Positions 20,629 through 32,889 of a stretch of DNA of 64,000 nucleotides are shown here, one piece after another. Numbering within the stretch: the first letter of the stretch is position 1; every line of letters begins with the position of its first letter. The notes below the pieces were generated by a model. That model was not told where the DNA came from. It was given only the letters and a program-made list of their open reading frames with translations, and did no database searches. The stretch comes from Vandiemenella viatica. Taxonomy: Eukaryota; Arthropoda; Insecta; Orthoptera; Morabidae. Location: contig JARYHS010009186.1 in assembly GCA_031002005.1 (NCBI GenBank), positions 248,863,894-248,927,893 of the forward strand. Direction: 5' to 3'. The position numbers and the translations under genes were made by a program.

Positions 20629-22613
20629 CTGAGAAAAATAAGGGCACTGTACGTTACCACATATTTTGATAGGAATCAATTACACATTTTTGTCTAGGTG
20701 ATTTCACAGCAGTTCATTTTATGACAGATGTTTGATTATGGATGTGTTAATATTTTTAGTGAATTTATGTTTACTGTACTTCATGCTGTTCAAGCATCTG
20801 TAATATTTAGCAATATTCTGTTCCATAGCAACAACTCCGATAACATTAGCAAAATTCACTTATAGGTTAACTCTAATTTAATTACCTAATTCAAACTAAG
20901 GACTAACAGTGGTGATATGCTACAACTGCTCGTGACAATAGTAATCGTACAGTACAAAGTAGCAAACCCTAATTTGCTGCATGAGTTACTGCAAACAGAT
21001 TATTTACCTATTAATGAATTACTGTTACACAGAGGCAGATAGAGAGTGACAGGAAAAGAGAGAGATGAACAAAATTAACTATATTTTGAATAAACATGTA
21101 GTCATGCAGAGCAGAAAAAATATATATATTAAAAAAAAAAATGTTGTCTGTTAAGGAAAAGAATTATTGCTGTAAAAGGTAGTAAATAATAAAATGGTGA
21201 CATATTTAGCAAACGTGTTTTGTGAAGATTGAATTAAAAATGTAACTACAAAATAATACTATGCATAATCACATACTCAGCTATGCTACAGCAATATTTA
21301 CTTTTTCAGACCATTATCCAAGGATAATGCTGACAGAATTATAGCTAACTGTGCATTTAAAGAAAAGGTTCTTGTTGTTGTGTAAAAAGTTAAATTTACA
21401 TCAATTTGCTCTGCCCGTATCTCCATGCGATTTTATTTTACTGCCATACAAGAAATAAATAAACAGAACATAACTAAACCTTAGGCCATGCACAAAACAC
21501 GAAGTGAGGGACCTTAGGCAAGGAGGTAAAGGCCTTCTAAGCTCTCATACTACTGAAATTTTCATTTACTGTAAGAGATACTAATTTATTTCAGATTATG
21601 CCGGTGGACAATAGAAATGTTATGTTACACATTTTAAAATTCCTCCCATAACAACTGTAAGTCACCTCAGCTAAATTGTAGTAAAGAAGATATTTCATAT
21701 ATCGGCTTACTTGAATGGTGGATATCTACCAATACATTATACAACCTATAACACATTTAGAAATAAACACAATTAAAGCCATCTAAAAAGTTTTGACTGG
21801 AAAGTGATAAGGAAATACCTAATATGAAGACTTAAATCAATGATCAGTGTTTGCTAATTCAAGCACCATGTATGGTAACAGTTAAATTTTGCCAATTTAC
21901 TGTAAATATTCATCTTGTGATGTTCACATTACATTACTATTAACTCTTAAATCATAAAAACATATCAAATAACACACATAAATTGAGGGCAAAGACAAAT
22001 ATTATGCCAAAAAGAGCCAAAATTGTTTTGAAGAGCATAAAGGATGAATATAGACATAGAAATGATACTTTTGCATAGTTACACTACCTTTTACATACTG
22101 TATACAAAAAAGGGAGAAAGGAAAAGAAATAATCTTGTCATGCTGTCCTAAAAAATGGAGTTGCCAGCCAAGAAAAGTTTCATACGAAATACAGTGAGAA
22201 AATAAAAGGGATGACATAAAAAATATAAACCATGTCCTACTGGAAGTTTTTTTTAATAAACCAACTGCACCACTTCTGCACTTGCTTCTGCCAAGGCAAC
22301 ATGCCATCATGACAGTGACTTAGGGATCAGTATTTCAATTACTTATTGCTGATGCTGCAGGGCTGCATAAAATATATGCTCCTTATGACGCACTCTTTGA
22401 CACAAATCAGGTTTGAAGAGTTTGTTTCCAACAACATTTATAATAATAATAAGCTGATGCAACTGAAAATGTAGGAGTAGCTAGAGAATGGATGACTGTC
22501 ATTTTTGACAAATACACTATTCTACTTAAAAATTGAGTTGATATCAGGATGACAATTGTAATTAATTTAGTTACACACTAATTACAATCATAATAAACTG
22601 TAAATGTACTAAC
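20629..22613 (-). other. Dg intron 3
   Basis: 2.0 kb AT-rich intron with a short TATATA/poly-A stretch near 21118-21140. No other feature was recognised. Confidence 0.6.
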
Positions 22614-22742
22614 ATGATGAAGTCCCAGGAATCCAGCAAGATTTTTTATGGTAGACACCCTTTGCCTTGGTTTTAGGCTGTTGTAGTCTACATCCAAGAC
22701 TATTGTGAGAAATGTAGGCTCTTCTCCATGGTCACATTTCAT
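22614..22742 (-). CDS. Dg: Dystroglycan exon 3: start of S1 domain
   Basis: 43 codons, phase 0 at both ends. The acceptor is CAG at 22745-22743 and the donor is GTTAGT at 22613-22608. It encodes KCDHGEEPTFLTIVLDVDYN, then SLKPRQRVSTIKNLAGFLGLHH. This matches vertebrate CGWGEPLTLLTVILDADLTK and PKQRIDLLHRM, with Cys equivalent to the first Cys of the S1 disulfide. Confidence 0.95.
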
Positions 22743-23104
22743 CTGAAATAAAAGTGAAAAAGTGAGTAGACTCAACAAAATAAAATATGCACAGTAATGA
22801 TTTCTTCTTAGTGAACCTACTAAGTAACAGATTGGAATGGTATTTCCCACTCCCCGCTTCCCAATATTCATACGGGAGGTTAATAATTCATTTCAGTATA
22901 GCCCACTTAAATAGGTCCTATTACCTTAGATTAATGTCAATTACTTCTTTCATGCCAACATATAAAAGATTATTTTCTAAAATACAACGACTCATGTCAA
23001 TATCACCAGCTATAGCTATAGATTGTTAGAAAAAGGTTAATTCATATTACTGATATCAAGGTAAAGTATAACTGGTAAGGATATTTTCAAGAAAATTAGC
23101 TTAC

Positions 23105-23323
23105 TGGAGCTGATGCATCAACAGGCAGGTAATCCGTGATGGGCTTGGGCAGAACCTCGACAGAGAATACGTCCTTGGCAGAGTCGTGTGGTGTGTATCC
23201 ATCAGCCTTCACTGTCACATAGTACTCTCCCACATCATCTTCAGATGGCACTCCTTCAAATACACCCGAAGCCTCGTCAAACAACAGCCATGATGGGAGT
23301 CGACGACCTGAGGGACCACTCAC
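23105..23323 (-). CDS. Dg: Dystroglycan exon 2: cadherin-like domain 1
   Basis: 73 codons, phase 0 at both ends. The acceptor is CAG at 23326-23324 and the donor is GTAAGC at 23104-23099. It encodes VSGPSGRRLPSWLLFDEASG, VFEGVPSEDDVGEYYVTVKA and DVFSVEVLPKP. The vertebrate counterpart reads VSAAGKEALPSWLHWDSQS, LEGLPLDTDKGVHYISVSA and SVFSIEVYPED, so this is the first dystroglycan-type cadherin-like domain. Confidence 0.96.
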
Positions 23324-23904
23324 CTGTGAATTAAACAAAAGTAATAAACATGAAGAAATTTCACTGGCAACCAACTACACTCACAGTTTCATGACATAAG
23401 AAGGAAAGGGGATTTGTTAGCATTGTTAGCATTGTACTATTAAGAATGAAGAGAAAGGTACTTATTTACAATAACAGACCATGCAGAAACAGAGAATACA
23501 AAACACGAAGACAAACTTTGGCAAGGTACTTCTTCAGGGAGGAGAGTTTTTACATGGTTACACGACAGCAGCGACCAAAACGTGTGTGAATTGAACTAGG
23601 TGCTCGAAGGGTGAGGGAAGAGGGTGAAGAGTATAGATCCACTCAGAGGTCAACCATCTGGATTTTGACCTTGCTTTTTTTTCCAGACAATGATTGTTTG
23701 TTTTATAAAGGTACTGCATGATTTGCTACCTGTTGCTGTCAGCAATTGTGCTCTTGCTCTAGTTACCTTATTTTTTTTTCACAGTAAATTGAACAGATGA
23801 AAAATTTGTTTGTATTAACTGTGATAGATAGAGTTTGTATACGGCAAATGTAAGGATGACATTTGATGGACTTTGGGATAAAACAAGGAGTAAAGATTGT
23901 GGTC

Positions 23905-24170
23905 ACATATCTGTAACAGGGTTGAGCACAAGCTGTCGATTGTTGGCCTTTTGAATCACTCATTTCATGGGAGTTACATCAGAAGAGGAGATCCAATTGA
24001 AAGGCCATTTCTCTTACCTAACTTGATGCCTCCTGATTACTTCCAGTTGTAGCATTTTAAACTCTCATTTTCAAGACACTGGTTGACCACTTCTTAGCAA
24101 CTTGAACTTATAAAACGTGCAGCACATGGTTGGGGGTACAGAGATGCCTAAACTATTCTAGGAGAGATGC
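23905..24170 (+). repeat. Dispersed repeat R1, older copy
   Basis: This stretch is homologous along its length to 28206-28490. Shared words are GTAACAGGG, GCAAGCTGTCGAT, TTGAATCACTCATTTC, AGAGGAGATCCA and AAACTCTC. Many differences are CpG in the 28-kb copy and TpG or CpA here, which suggests an older methylated copy. It is not one of the other repeat families in the window. The function or class is unknown. Confidence 0.65.
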
Positions 24171-25179
24171 AAGCTGTTGGCGCCATTTGTAACACCTTCC
24201 TTCTGCAGCACTTTCATTACATCAGTGTAATACCACAAAAACAATTCTTGAAAAAATAGGCCAAGTCTTGTTATTTTGCAATGAGCACAGGGAGTTGGCA
24301 ATCTTTCACTTGTAGGAAACAGTGAGAGTAACAGTCGACTACAGCAGATCCTGTTTGTTATTATTACTGGAGCATATCCTGCAGTTGCAATTCCCCCCTT
24401 TGCCAATTTATGCATTACACGAATTTAGAATAGAAAATTCTTTAACATTTCAACACATCCTTCGATAATTTATTCCAGTTGCCGACTCTCTTACTTACAC
24501 ATAAAAACTTTCCCATCTCGTTATGGCTGTAATCTAGTTACTTTATGGTTATTATTATTATATGCTTATGATTTACAGAGAATGAACAACACTAGACTCA
24601 CAATCTTTGATGTGGTAAATGGCTCACTCAAGAAAACCAATTGGTACCATGAAATAGAAGAGGACTTAAATCAAGCAGGGATCAGCAAGGAAATGACACA
24701 GAATGGGGGACAATTCAATAACAAAGTTATGAACACAAAATTTAAAATACCGAAGAAAACAAGAACATAATGGATAGAACAAATGAAACAAGAACACAGT
24801 GAATGTATGAAGATGTTTTGGGAAGCAAAAAGGAAAAAGACAAAAAAAAAACACTGAATAATCATGAATTATTTGAGTTTAAACACTGTCCTCAAGGGCA
24901 ATAATGACTAATAATAATAATAAGCTTATTATTGTGTCTTCTATTTCACATAATAGTATTAGTTCTTTTCCCAATATTCATGCAGGGCTCACCAATGTAT
25001 GTCCTGCACTCGGCACACTCTACCAATGACCAATACCTCCAATGACTCCCAGTCCAACTCCTTTATCATATAAGCTTTTCCTTGTGTTCTACAGATATTT
25101 GCAGCAACAAATCTGGCAGCCCTGCTTACACCCTGCTTTTTCCTTAGGGCTTTACATTTTGCTGTTATTTAGATTAGAG

Positions 25180-25365
25180 GCATGAAAGGGCTGGACATGG
25201 AATGGGAAGGAACTCGGCAATGGCCTTTGAAGTAACTATCCTGGTATTCACCTGAAGTGTTTCAGGAAACTAAGGCAAATCAAAATCTGGATGGTCAGAT
25301 GGGGATACGAACCCTCATCCTCTGCTATGCCAGGCCCGAGTGTTACCTCTTACACACCAGGCTCT
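25180..25365 (-). mobile_element. Degenerate tRNA-derived SINE copy
   Basis: It follows the body of the common SINE (ATGGAATGGGAAGGAACTCGG, CAATGGCC, ATTCACCTGAAG) and ends with a B-box remnant (GGTTCGTATCC on the minus strand) and head remnant. It is much more diverged than the copies at 2433 and 30777. It lies in Dg intron 1. Confidence 0.75.
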
Positions 25366-25689
25366 ATTATTACATCCCATATCAGGTACTCATAATGTGG
25401 ATCCCACACTAACCTATTAAACAATGGCCTCACCAAGGTTTTGTATTCTTGTTTCCTCCATTCCAGAGACTGAATCTAAACTGGAAAGAAAGATTGTACA
25501 TGAAGAAAAAAGGAGGGAATGTAAAATCGACATCAGAATGTGCTGCATCAAAATTAATATATATTATAATTACTGTTATTTATACTACCAATGTTATTAT
25601 TTTTTGCTATTAATAATTTAATTTCATATTCTTTTTAGACTTTTTTGCCTATATTCTTTAAGAGATTTGGTTCTGAGGACAGCTACTAA

Positions 25690-25795
25690 TGAGATCTGGG
25701 TGGACGGGGGGGGGGGGGGGGGGGCAGAAAAGTGGGGGGAGGGGTTTCCCACAGGAGGCCAAAATGGAGCTAAGTGGCTTATGCACGCTCCCTTA
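25690..25795. mobile_element. Right-hand fragment of a G-rich TIR element
   Basis: A long G run is followed by AGGAGGCCAAAATGGAGCTA and AGTGGCTTATGCACGCTCCC. This is nearly the same as the right end of the element at 28503-28825 (GAGGCCAAAACTGAGCTACG, TGGTTTATGGACACTCCC). The left half is missing or unrecognisable. Confidence 0.6.
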
Positions 25796-25859
25796 TAAAC
25801 AAAGTCTACAATGGGAGCTACAATACTCTAATGGATATTAATTGATGAAAATATTTATA

Positions 25860-27440
25860 TTATTTCTATAGGGTGTTCTTTCTTTTTGTCACAAGCCATT
25901 ATCTCCCTTCATACTTAGCCGAAATCTATGAATGAGGCTTCATTTTAAAGCTTATGGTCTTCACTTTGGTTACATCACATTTTAAGGAAGGAATTTTACA
26001 GAATTCGACCCTTAAATGCCAAAAATGTTAATATTTCTAAAATGCTATTTTTTGTGTGTCACGAGCCATTTATCTTCCTGGATACCTAACTGAAATCGTT
26101 AAATGAAGTACCATTTTAAAGATTAAGATCACCACTTTGTTGGTATCATATATAAAGACAAGAATTTTTCTGAATTCGACCCTTAAAGGGCAAAAGTATC
26201 CATATTTCTGCACGCGTTTTTGTGTCACGTGCCATTTATCTCCCTTGATATCTAACTGATAAAGATAAATGACGTTTAATTTTAAAGATTCAGGTCTCCG
26301 CCGTGGTCACATCCTATTTCAAGAAAGGAATTATTGGAATTCGAACCTTAAAGGGCAATATTACCATTATTTCCATTACTTATTATTATTATTATTGCTA
26401 CGAGCGTTTATCCCCCTTGATATCTAACAGAAATGTAGAAACGAGGTATTAGTTTAGTGATTAAGGTCTCCGCTTTGGTGAAATCATATTTTAAAAAAGG
26501 AATTGTTCGAAATTCGACCCTTCATGGGCAAAAGTGTCAATATTTCTACAACGCATTTTTTGCGTCACGAGCCATTTATCTGCCTGGATATCTAACCGAT
26601 TTATATAAATGAGGTACCATTTTCAAGATTATGGTTTCCGCCGTGGTCACATCATATTTTAAGAAAGGGAATTTTTCGGAATTCGATCCTTAAAGGTATA
26701 ATTATCATTATTTCAGTAACGTATTTTTATAACACGAGCTATTTATCTCCCTTGATATTTAACCGAATTCGAGAAATGCGGTATTATTTTAAATTCGCTT
26801 TGATCAAATCATACTTTAAGAAAGAAATTTTTTGTAATTGAACACTTAAAGGGCAAAATTATCATTTTTACATAACGTATTTTTTTTAATCATGATCTCC
26901 CTTGATATCTAATCGAAATAGATAATAAGCTAAAAACAAAGCCTATACTGGTGATGAAGCATGGAAAGATATTGGTGGGAAAATTAAGAGAGGTGCCTGG
27001 AAGGGTAAGGTTGACCATGACCACAAGTTGGCACTTGATTTCAGGCATAAGGGTGTGGGAAAATTTTCTGTAATAGGAAAGGGAGAGACTGGAATAAATT
27101 GCCAAGAGAAGTGATGATAACTTACCGGAAACACTGAAAGAATTTAAAGAAAAAAATTAGTAGAGGTCAAAAGTAGGTTGGAGGGGGAAAAGTGGGGGGG
27201 GGGGATGTAGGGAGATTGCCACCAGAGCGGGTGCTCCATCGCAATTTATCTCTGCTTTGGTTTCATCATATCTAAAGAAAGGATTTTTTCGAAATTCGAT
27301 CCTTCAAGGATGTTATGGAAAGTATTCATAGTTTCCATAACACGTTTTTTGTTACGAGCCATTTATCTCCATTAACACTAACCTAAATCAATAAATGAGG
27401 TATCATTTAAAAGATTAAGATCTCCACTTAGGCAAGATTG
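25860..27440 (+). repeat. Diverged tandem satellite, unit about 165 bp
   Basis: Units begin near 25890, 26051, 26217, 26395, 26557, 26725, 26880 and, after an interruption, 27340. Each carries TCACGAGCCATTTATCTCC, then a TCTAAC...AAATGAGGTA block, AAGATTAAGGTCTCCGC, CACATCATATTTTAAG and GAATTCGACCCTTAAAGGGC. Copies differ at many positions, so this is an old array. A LINE family B tail (26935-27245) sits inside it. No coding capacity is evident. Confidence 0.85.
26935..27245 (+). mobile_element. LINE family B 3' fragment inside the satellite
   Basis: It reads AYTGDEAWKDIG, then WKGKVDHDHKLALDFRHKG and the usual 3' UTR word GTGCTCCATCGCAATTTA, with frame breaks. It corresponds to the last third of the element at 13205-14065. 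It interrupts the tandem array between the seventh and eighth visible unit. Confidence 0.8.
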
Positions 27441-28200
27441 GCCCTTAAAGCGCAGAAGTAATAACAGTAAATGTCGCGCGCATGAGACAGTTCAGAGCCA
27501 AGCCGCTAGATAGCAGTAGCACATATCACAGAGATATTAATAAACTGCTTCACTGGCATCAACTTTTGTTATGTAACTATTACACTAAAGAAATAAACAA
27601 TTGAAACAAATGAGGCGGTTCTTCTCTCATCCTATTACAAACCCCAACCTTAGTCTTCATTGTATTCGCGAAATTTTCGCATGAATCATCTACTAGTTAA
27701 TTTAAAGTTGAATTATGCACTATACGATGTTCGGAACAGATTATTACTGCGACGTAATCGGGCTTTCATTTACTGTGGCCGTTACTTCTTCATTCGGGAA
27801 AGAAAAAGCTTATACGACGATCACTAAATTCAACCTGTCAAAGTCGATAGAAGTGAAAAGTTGAGACTAGTCACTTTCCATCCGCATTCGCGATTCGTAG
27901 GCAACGTTACTAACTAGAAGGACCGATTTTGTTTACGTTATTAACATAACGAAGAAGTATGCAGCGAGTCTGAGCGAAGATATTTGCTAAACGGAATTAT
28001 TTTCCAAAGTACCGGTACTCCCATGTTAGTATAAACGTTCGAATGTTAGACGTAATGGATCGTTGCCAAAAGGCATAGCGAGATTTACAATGAAAGCAGA
28101 TCGCAGATAATCGGCGCCTTTAGCCACAGTTTTTGAAGAAGACAACGAAACAAGATTTACTTCATATTTCTGGGATAAATTCTCGGCTAAGCTATGATAA
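27441..28200 (-). other. Dg intron 1 segment, nothing recognised
   Basis: Moderately AT-rich, with relatively many intact CpG sites compared with the neighbouring repeats. No gene, RNA or repeat was recognised. Confidence 0.45.
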
Positions 28201-28205
28201 CTTTA

Positions 28206-28490
28206 ACTATAGTTCATCAGATGTGACTGTAACAGGGTGGAGCGCAAGCTGTCGATATGTGGGCCTTTTTGAATCACTCATTTCCTGGGCGTTACGTCGG
28301 AAGAGGAGATCCAGTTGAACGGCCATTACTCTTCCCTAACTTGACGCCTCTTTAATACTTCCTAACGTGGCACATTAAACTCTCGTTTTCGAGACACTGT
28401 TTGGCAACTTCAAAAACACTTGGACCAAGGCAAAGAGTATAGCTTGGTTATGGTTAAGGATACACCGAAACTATTCTAAGATACGCCGCT
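28206..28490 (+). repeat. Dispersed repeat R1, CpG-rich copy
   Basis: This is the better-preserved partner of 23905-24170. It retains GAGCGCAAGCTGTCGATATG and TGGGCGTTACGTCGGAAG with CpGs intact. It is immediately followed by the G-rich TIR element at 28503. No open frame spans it. Confidence 0.65.
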
Positions 28491-28502
28491 TGTGACTGGT
28501 TT

Positions 28503-28825
28503 GGGAGCGTCCGTAAACTACGTGACTCTGCCTTAAAAAAAGTGGGGGGGAGAGTGGGGGGTTGGCTGGAAAGCTACGTTGGGCTATGTGGAGGGGGGAG
28601 GGGGGTTCAGAGCCAGGCCACGTAGCTTTCCATTCATATTATTTGTAACAGCTAAAATGAGATACAGTATGTGAATATGTCCTCTGAAATCAATAGGGGA
28701 AAAAAGGTTCGTGCTACGTGGGGAGGGGGGAGTAGAGACAAAAGCAACGTCGGGCTACGTAGAGGGAGGGGGGGGGGGGGTTCACAAGAGGCCAAAACTG
28801 AGCTACGTGGTTTATGGACACTCCC
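28503..28825. mobile_element. G-rich non-autonomous TIR element with 3-bp TSD
   Basis: The ends GGGAGCGTCCGTAAACTACG (left) and, reverse-complemented, GGGAGTGTCCATAAACCACG (right) form TIRs. TTT flanks both sides as a 3-bp duplication (28500-28502, 28826-28828). The interior is strongly G-rich on the plus strand, with repeats of GCTACGT and long G runs. The layout resembles 47277-47589, whose ends share the CATCCATAAATTA-type core. No transposase is present and the superfamily is not assigned. Confidence 0.75.
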
Positions 28826-28829
28826 TTTC

Positions 28830-30135
28830 ATCCATTACATCAGTGTGATAATAGTTTAGTAATAAATTTTTGTCAGAACCTGATTATTCTATTTGCACCA
28901 AACATGGTCTATGTCTGTCTTTGGCATTCGTGAAAACTCAGGATCGAAACAAGTCAAATCATTCAGATTCTGTTTTCCACGGATTCTAGAAAAGAACCCA
29001 AGTGAATGGATGATCGCGCGTGATTTACTTCTGTTTCTTTATTTTTTTTAGCTCTAATATTCCCACCATCGACTAGATTAAATCCTAAAATGAAAGTATT
29101 CACTGACACACACAATGCTGGAGCGGCCTCGGCATTGCGGCTGGGAAGCTGCTCTGGTTGGTTCCTCCCACATGTTTCCATTAGCAACGCCTTATACAGA
29201 CGTGACAAGAAACCAGGCTCAGCATCACGTGGTGGACGCTGTGTAGTTTCAAAGCTTGACACTGTGGTGCCACAGCACTGTACAGAATGGATACATTCCT
29301 CGTTTATTTTAACCATATTAATTTCTTATTCATTATTATTAACTAGCTTTAAAGTCCATCAAAAATGACGCGTTGAACAGAATGTTCTGGCAAGTCATTT
29401 CAGTCGTTTTGTTAAACAGAATTGTTATAAAATAACGCTCACTTACGCTGGCTGTAACAAAAAGTTTCAGTTGTCATTCTTGTACCGGTAGCATTTAACT
29501 TCACCACAAACTGTGCTATATTGCATAAAACTGTAATCAGAAGTGCATACTTACGTTATGCAGCGTGTAATTAGTTTTAATCGTGGTCCTGGCTGCATAG
29601 ATCATGATCAATATGGAACTACTTTCTTTAAAATGAAGTAGTGATTTCATATCGTGCTAATGAAAGCAACTTACTTTTTGCCCTCCCTCTGCTGTGAGGA
29701 CGAATGGTAATATTTCTGCTAGAAAATGATAGCTTCCATCACACGCGCATTAATACTTCCACTGTATCGAGATATACACGTGATCCCTTATATCTTAGCG
29801 ATCAGAGAATATAACGAAAACATCCAAATCAAACCAATATTTTTAAATAAACAAAAATCAATTAATAATTAATATGTTGATTTAAAAGAAATACGTAGTT
29901 TTTTTTCAGTGATCTGCCAATTCTTTAAAGAAATATAACTGTCTTAAATAACACTCATAACCTCGTTATTTTTTTGCACACATATCTCTGGCTATTGTTG
30001 GTTCGGCAATAAAGTCCATGAGCATGACGTCACAGCGTTACGGATACAATGACCAAAGTTAGCCTTTTATTAGTATTGATGAAGATAACAATGAGCTCAC
30101 AATCCGATGCGAACGGTGTTACACATCCACCAATG
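28830..30135 (-). other. Dg intron 1 segment, nothing recognised
   Basis: 1.3 kb with short overlapping frames on both strands at 28963-29368 that show no family motif. Otherwise it is AT-rich non-coding sequence. Confidence 0.45.
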
Positions 30136-30139
30136 CTTC

Positions 30140-30700
30140 TTGTCGTTTTTACGCTTAATTCTTTCAATGTTTGAGTTGCATTGTTTTGTACCTCTCTGGA
30201 TAATTTATTCCAATCCCTGACTCCCTACCTACCAACTTTCCTTGCAACTTTCCCTCATCTTTATGCCTCAAATCAAATACTAATTTATGGTTATTGTTCT
30301 CTCTTCTGTTTCAAATATTATTACTAATTCTTCGTCCAGTATCAAACCATATTTCGTCACCTAGTATTCCTTATGCGTTACCACCAGTCTCTTTATGCGT
30401 TCTATGTCTTGCAATAACTCTCAGTCCAGCACCTTATCACGAACGTGTTCCAGCATAACATCCATCTATTGCTCCGCACAAGCTCGTTTATTTGGTATAC
30501 ATAACGTGATTTCCATAGTCCTAACATCCCAAAGCGATATTTCACAGCCCATACCGCCCTAGCACATTTCCTCAATACTCTTTCTAATAAATACAGAGCG
30601 CTAATGACGCCGTTGTCGACGAGCCCTTAAGCCTTTCTAATAGACACAAAGTTTTGAAAGCTTCTTTGCACCTTCCTCGATGTACCCTGTCAATCTTAAG
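30140..30700 (-). mobile_element. Decayed Jockey/CR1-like LINE tail
   Basis: Minus-strand reading with frame changes gives VQRSF, LERVLRKCARAVWAVKYR, GDEIWFDTGRR and GVRDWNKLSREVQNNATQTL. These follow the order of family B LINE tails (VRDWNELPREMMNNLPKTL) but with a different wording, so it is a related but separate family. Stops throughout make it a dead copy. Confidence 0.55.
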
Positions 30701-30776
30701 TTATTTTTAAAGGATATTTGCGGATAATGACATTTTATATCTTCACGAAGCAGTTACCCTTTCGCCGGACAATCAA

Positions 30777-31017
30777 TTTTTTTTTAATCTGCTTAATGTC
30801 TCTCTAACAGCGAGGACTTTAGAGACGGGAAAGGATGGGGGGCAAGGAATGGGAAGGAATTCTGCCATGGCCTTTTGAATGAAGCATCCCAGCATTTGCC
30901 TGGAGTGATTTGGGAAACCATGGAAAACCCAAATCTGGATGCCCGGATGGGGATTCGAACCGCCGTCCTCCCGAATGCGAGGCCAGAACGCTAGCAGTTA
31001 CACCACCACTCCTCGGT
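30777..31017 (-). mobile_element. Full-length tRNA-derived SINE (241 bp) with 12-bp TSD
   Basis: It has the same length and layout as 2433-2673, flanked by CCGGACAATCAA at 30765-30776 and 31018-31029. Minus-strand head with B box GGTTCGAATCC, body GGCCATGGC and ATTTGCCTGGAGTG, and an A-rich tail (T run on the plus strand). The perfect duplication and intact length mark it as one of the youngest copies in the window. Confidence 0.93.
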
Positions 31018-31631
31018 CCGGACAATCAAGCAAAACCTTTCTTTATATTTTTGTCTTCGCAAACAATAAGCTAACTCTTCTTGCAATGTTCCATACAGAC
31101 CTTCGCGACTATATATCAACATTCATACCTTTTATTACATAAACAATGTACCAATTGGGGTCTGAATAGTCGTGAACCCATCTTCACAAGCGTCACAGTC
31201 TTAAAATGTACAGATAACGGTTTGGTTGATGAAATCATCGAAGGGTTTTAACGTCCAATCCAGAGGAATAAAAATAATTGATATTTGCATTAATCACGCC
31301 AATATTTCCAATTTAATTGGCCCTTCGCTTTTTTATATAAATTGCTTTAACATGAACAATATAAAATTGATTAATATAAACGAACGAGCGTAGCTGTTTA
31401 CAGAACTCACCTGTCCCATCAAACTCCTAGATAACAGAGATTCCAACGTCAATCTTTCTCCGGAATATCGCATATTAAAGTGGTGGTTGCAGCTTTGCCA
31501 AACCTTATGTATAAACAATACTTTTTCTCATAATCATTTCCACGATAACAAATAAAATTTCTTGCAGCTAACTGAAACCATTTAATTCAGTAAGACCAAC
31601 ATGCCTTTTTTAGATACAATTTACAATCGAT

Positions 31632-31867
31632 TTTTTTTATGGCTTCACGTTTTGTTGGTGTCGAGATCATTAGAGGCGGGAAAGGACTGGTGGCAAGGAA
31701 TTGAAAGGGATTCAGTCATGGCCTTTTGAAGGACCCATTCCGACATTCGACTGGAGCGATATCGAAAAACCATGGAAAAATAAAATCAGGATGACCGGAC
31801 TGGGATTAGAACCAGTGTCCTCCCGATCGCAAGGTCATAGCGTTACCGCTCACCCACCATGCTCGGT
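31632..31867 (-). mobile_element. tRNA-derived SINE copy, diverged subfamily
   Basis: The body words ATTAGAGGCGGGAAAGGACTG and TCATGGCCTTTTGAAGGA are kept. The B box is degenerate on the minus strand (GGTTCTAATCC). The 3' region, CACGTTTTGTTGGTGTCGAG, differs from the 30777 copy and resembles the subfamily at 8052 and 57738. Confidence 0.82.
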
Positions 31868-32149
31868 TATTTATTTCTAATTTATTTGTATTATATTCCA
31901 AAGGCCGCACCGCTCCTTAAGGACGAATGTATGAGTCACTTCATATATGATACTCTGTCCTCAATGACCTTTCCAACATGTATCTGATGTCGTTTCTGTG
32001 GGTCTTATCGAAGCAAGGATTTCGTACAAAAGAACTAATTCAGCAACTGCAATATTTTTGGTTCCAGCCACCCATTAATATGAAATGAGTCGCTAGTTTG
32101 TACTACGATGCAATATTCATAGCATTCCATTCAATTATCCGAATTAATC

Positions 32150-32880
32150 AGTTATTATGAACCATAAGGAAGATTTTGGACTGAATATAAATCAAAGCAA
32201 GACAAAAGTGATGAAATGTAGCAGAAATGATACCAATACTAGTAGATTAAATATAAAAATAGGATCGGATGCAATAGGAGAAGTAAGGGAATTCTGTTAC
32301 TTGGGAAGTAAAATTACAACCGATGGCCGAAGCAGGAATGATGTTGAAAGCAGAATAGCACTAGCAAAAAGAGCCTTCATGAAAAAGAGAAACCTTTTAG
32401 TTTCAAATATTGATTTAGGAATTAGGAAGAACTTTTTGAAACTCTATGTGTGGAGCACAGCACTTTATGGTAGTGAAACATGGACTTTAGGAATACCGGA
32501 AATAAAGGAAATTGAAGCATTTGAAATGTGGTGCTACAGAAGAATGGTGAAAATTAAGTGGACAGACAAAGTAAGAAATGAACGAGTTTTGCAAATGATG
32601 GGTGAGAAAAGAAGTTTGTGGAAGAAGCTTACGGAAAGAAGAGACAGGCTGGTAGGTCATATTTTGAGACATGGTGGATTGGTTAATTTGTTAGTGGAGG
32701 GAACAGTTGAAGGTAAGAACTGTAGAGGAAGACAGAGATTAGAATATATGAAACAGATAATTGTTGACGTGGGCTGTAAGGGGTATGTAGAAATGAAGAG
32801 GTTAGCACAGGATAGGAAAGGATGGAGGATTGCATCAAACCAGTCGAAAGACTGACGACAGCAAAAAAAAAAAAAAAAAA
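32150..32880 (+). mobile_element. LINE family A 3' end with intact 232-codon frame and poly(A)
   Basis: The frame 32157-32855 reads EDFGLNINQSKTKVMKCS, EFCYLGSKITTDGRS, LYGSETWTLGIPE, EAFEMWCYRRM, HILRHGGLVNLL, then NCRGRQRLEYMKQII and ends WRIASNQSKD. It is the C-terminal region after the RT catalytic boxes. A short 3' UTR ends in a 19-base poly(A) run (32862-32880). The 5' part is truncated. The uninterrupted frame and long A tail suggest a recent insertion. Confidence 0.88.
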
Positions 32881-32889
32881 ATTTGGGTT

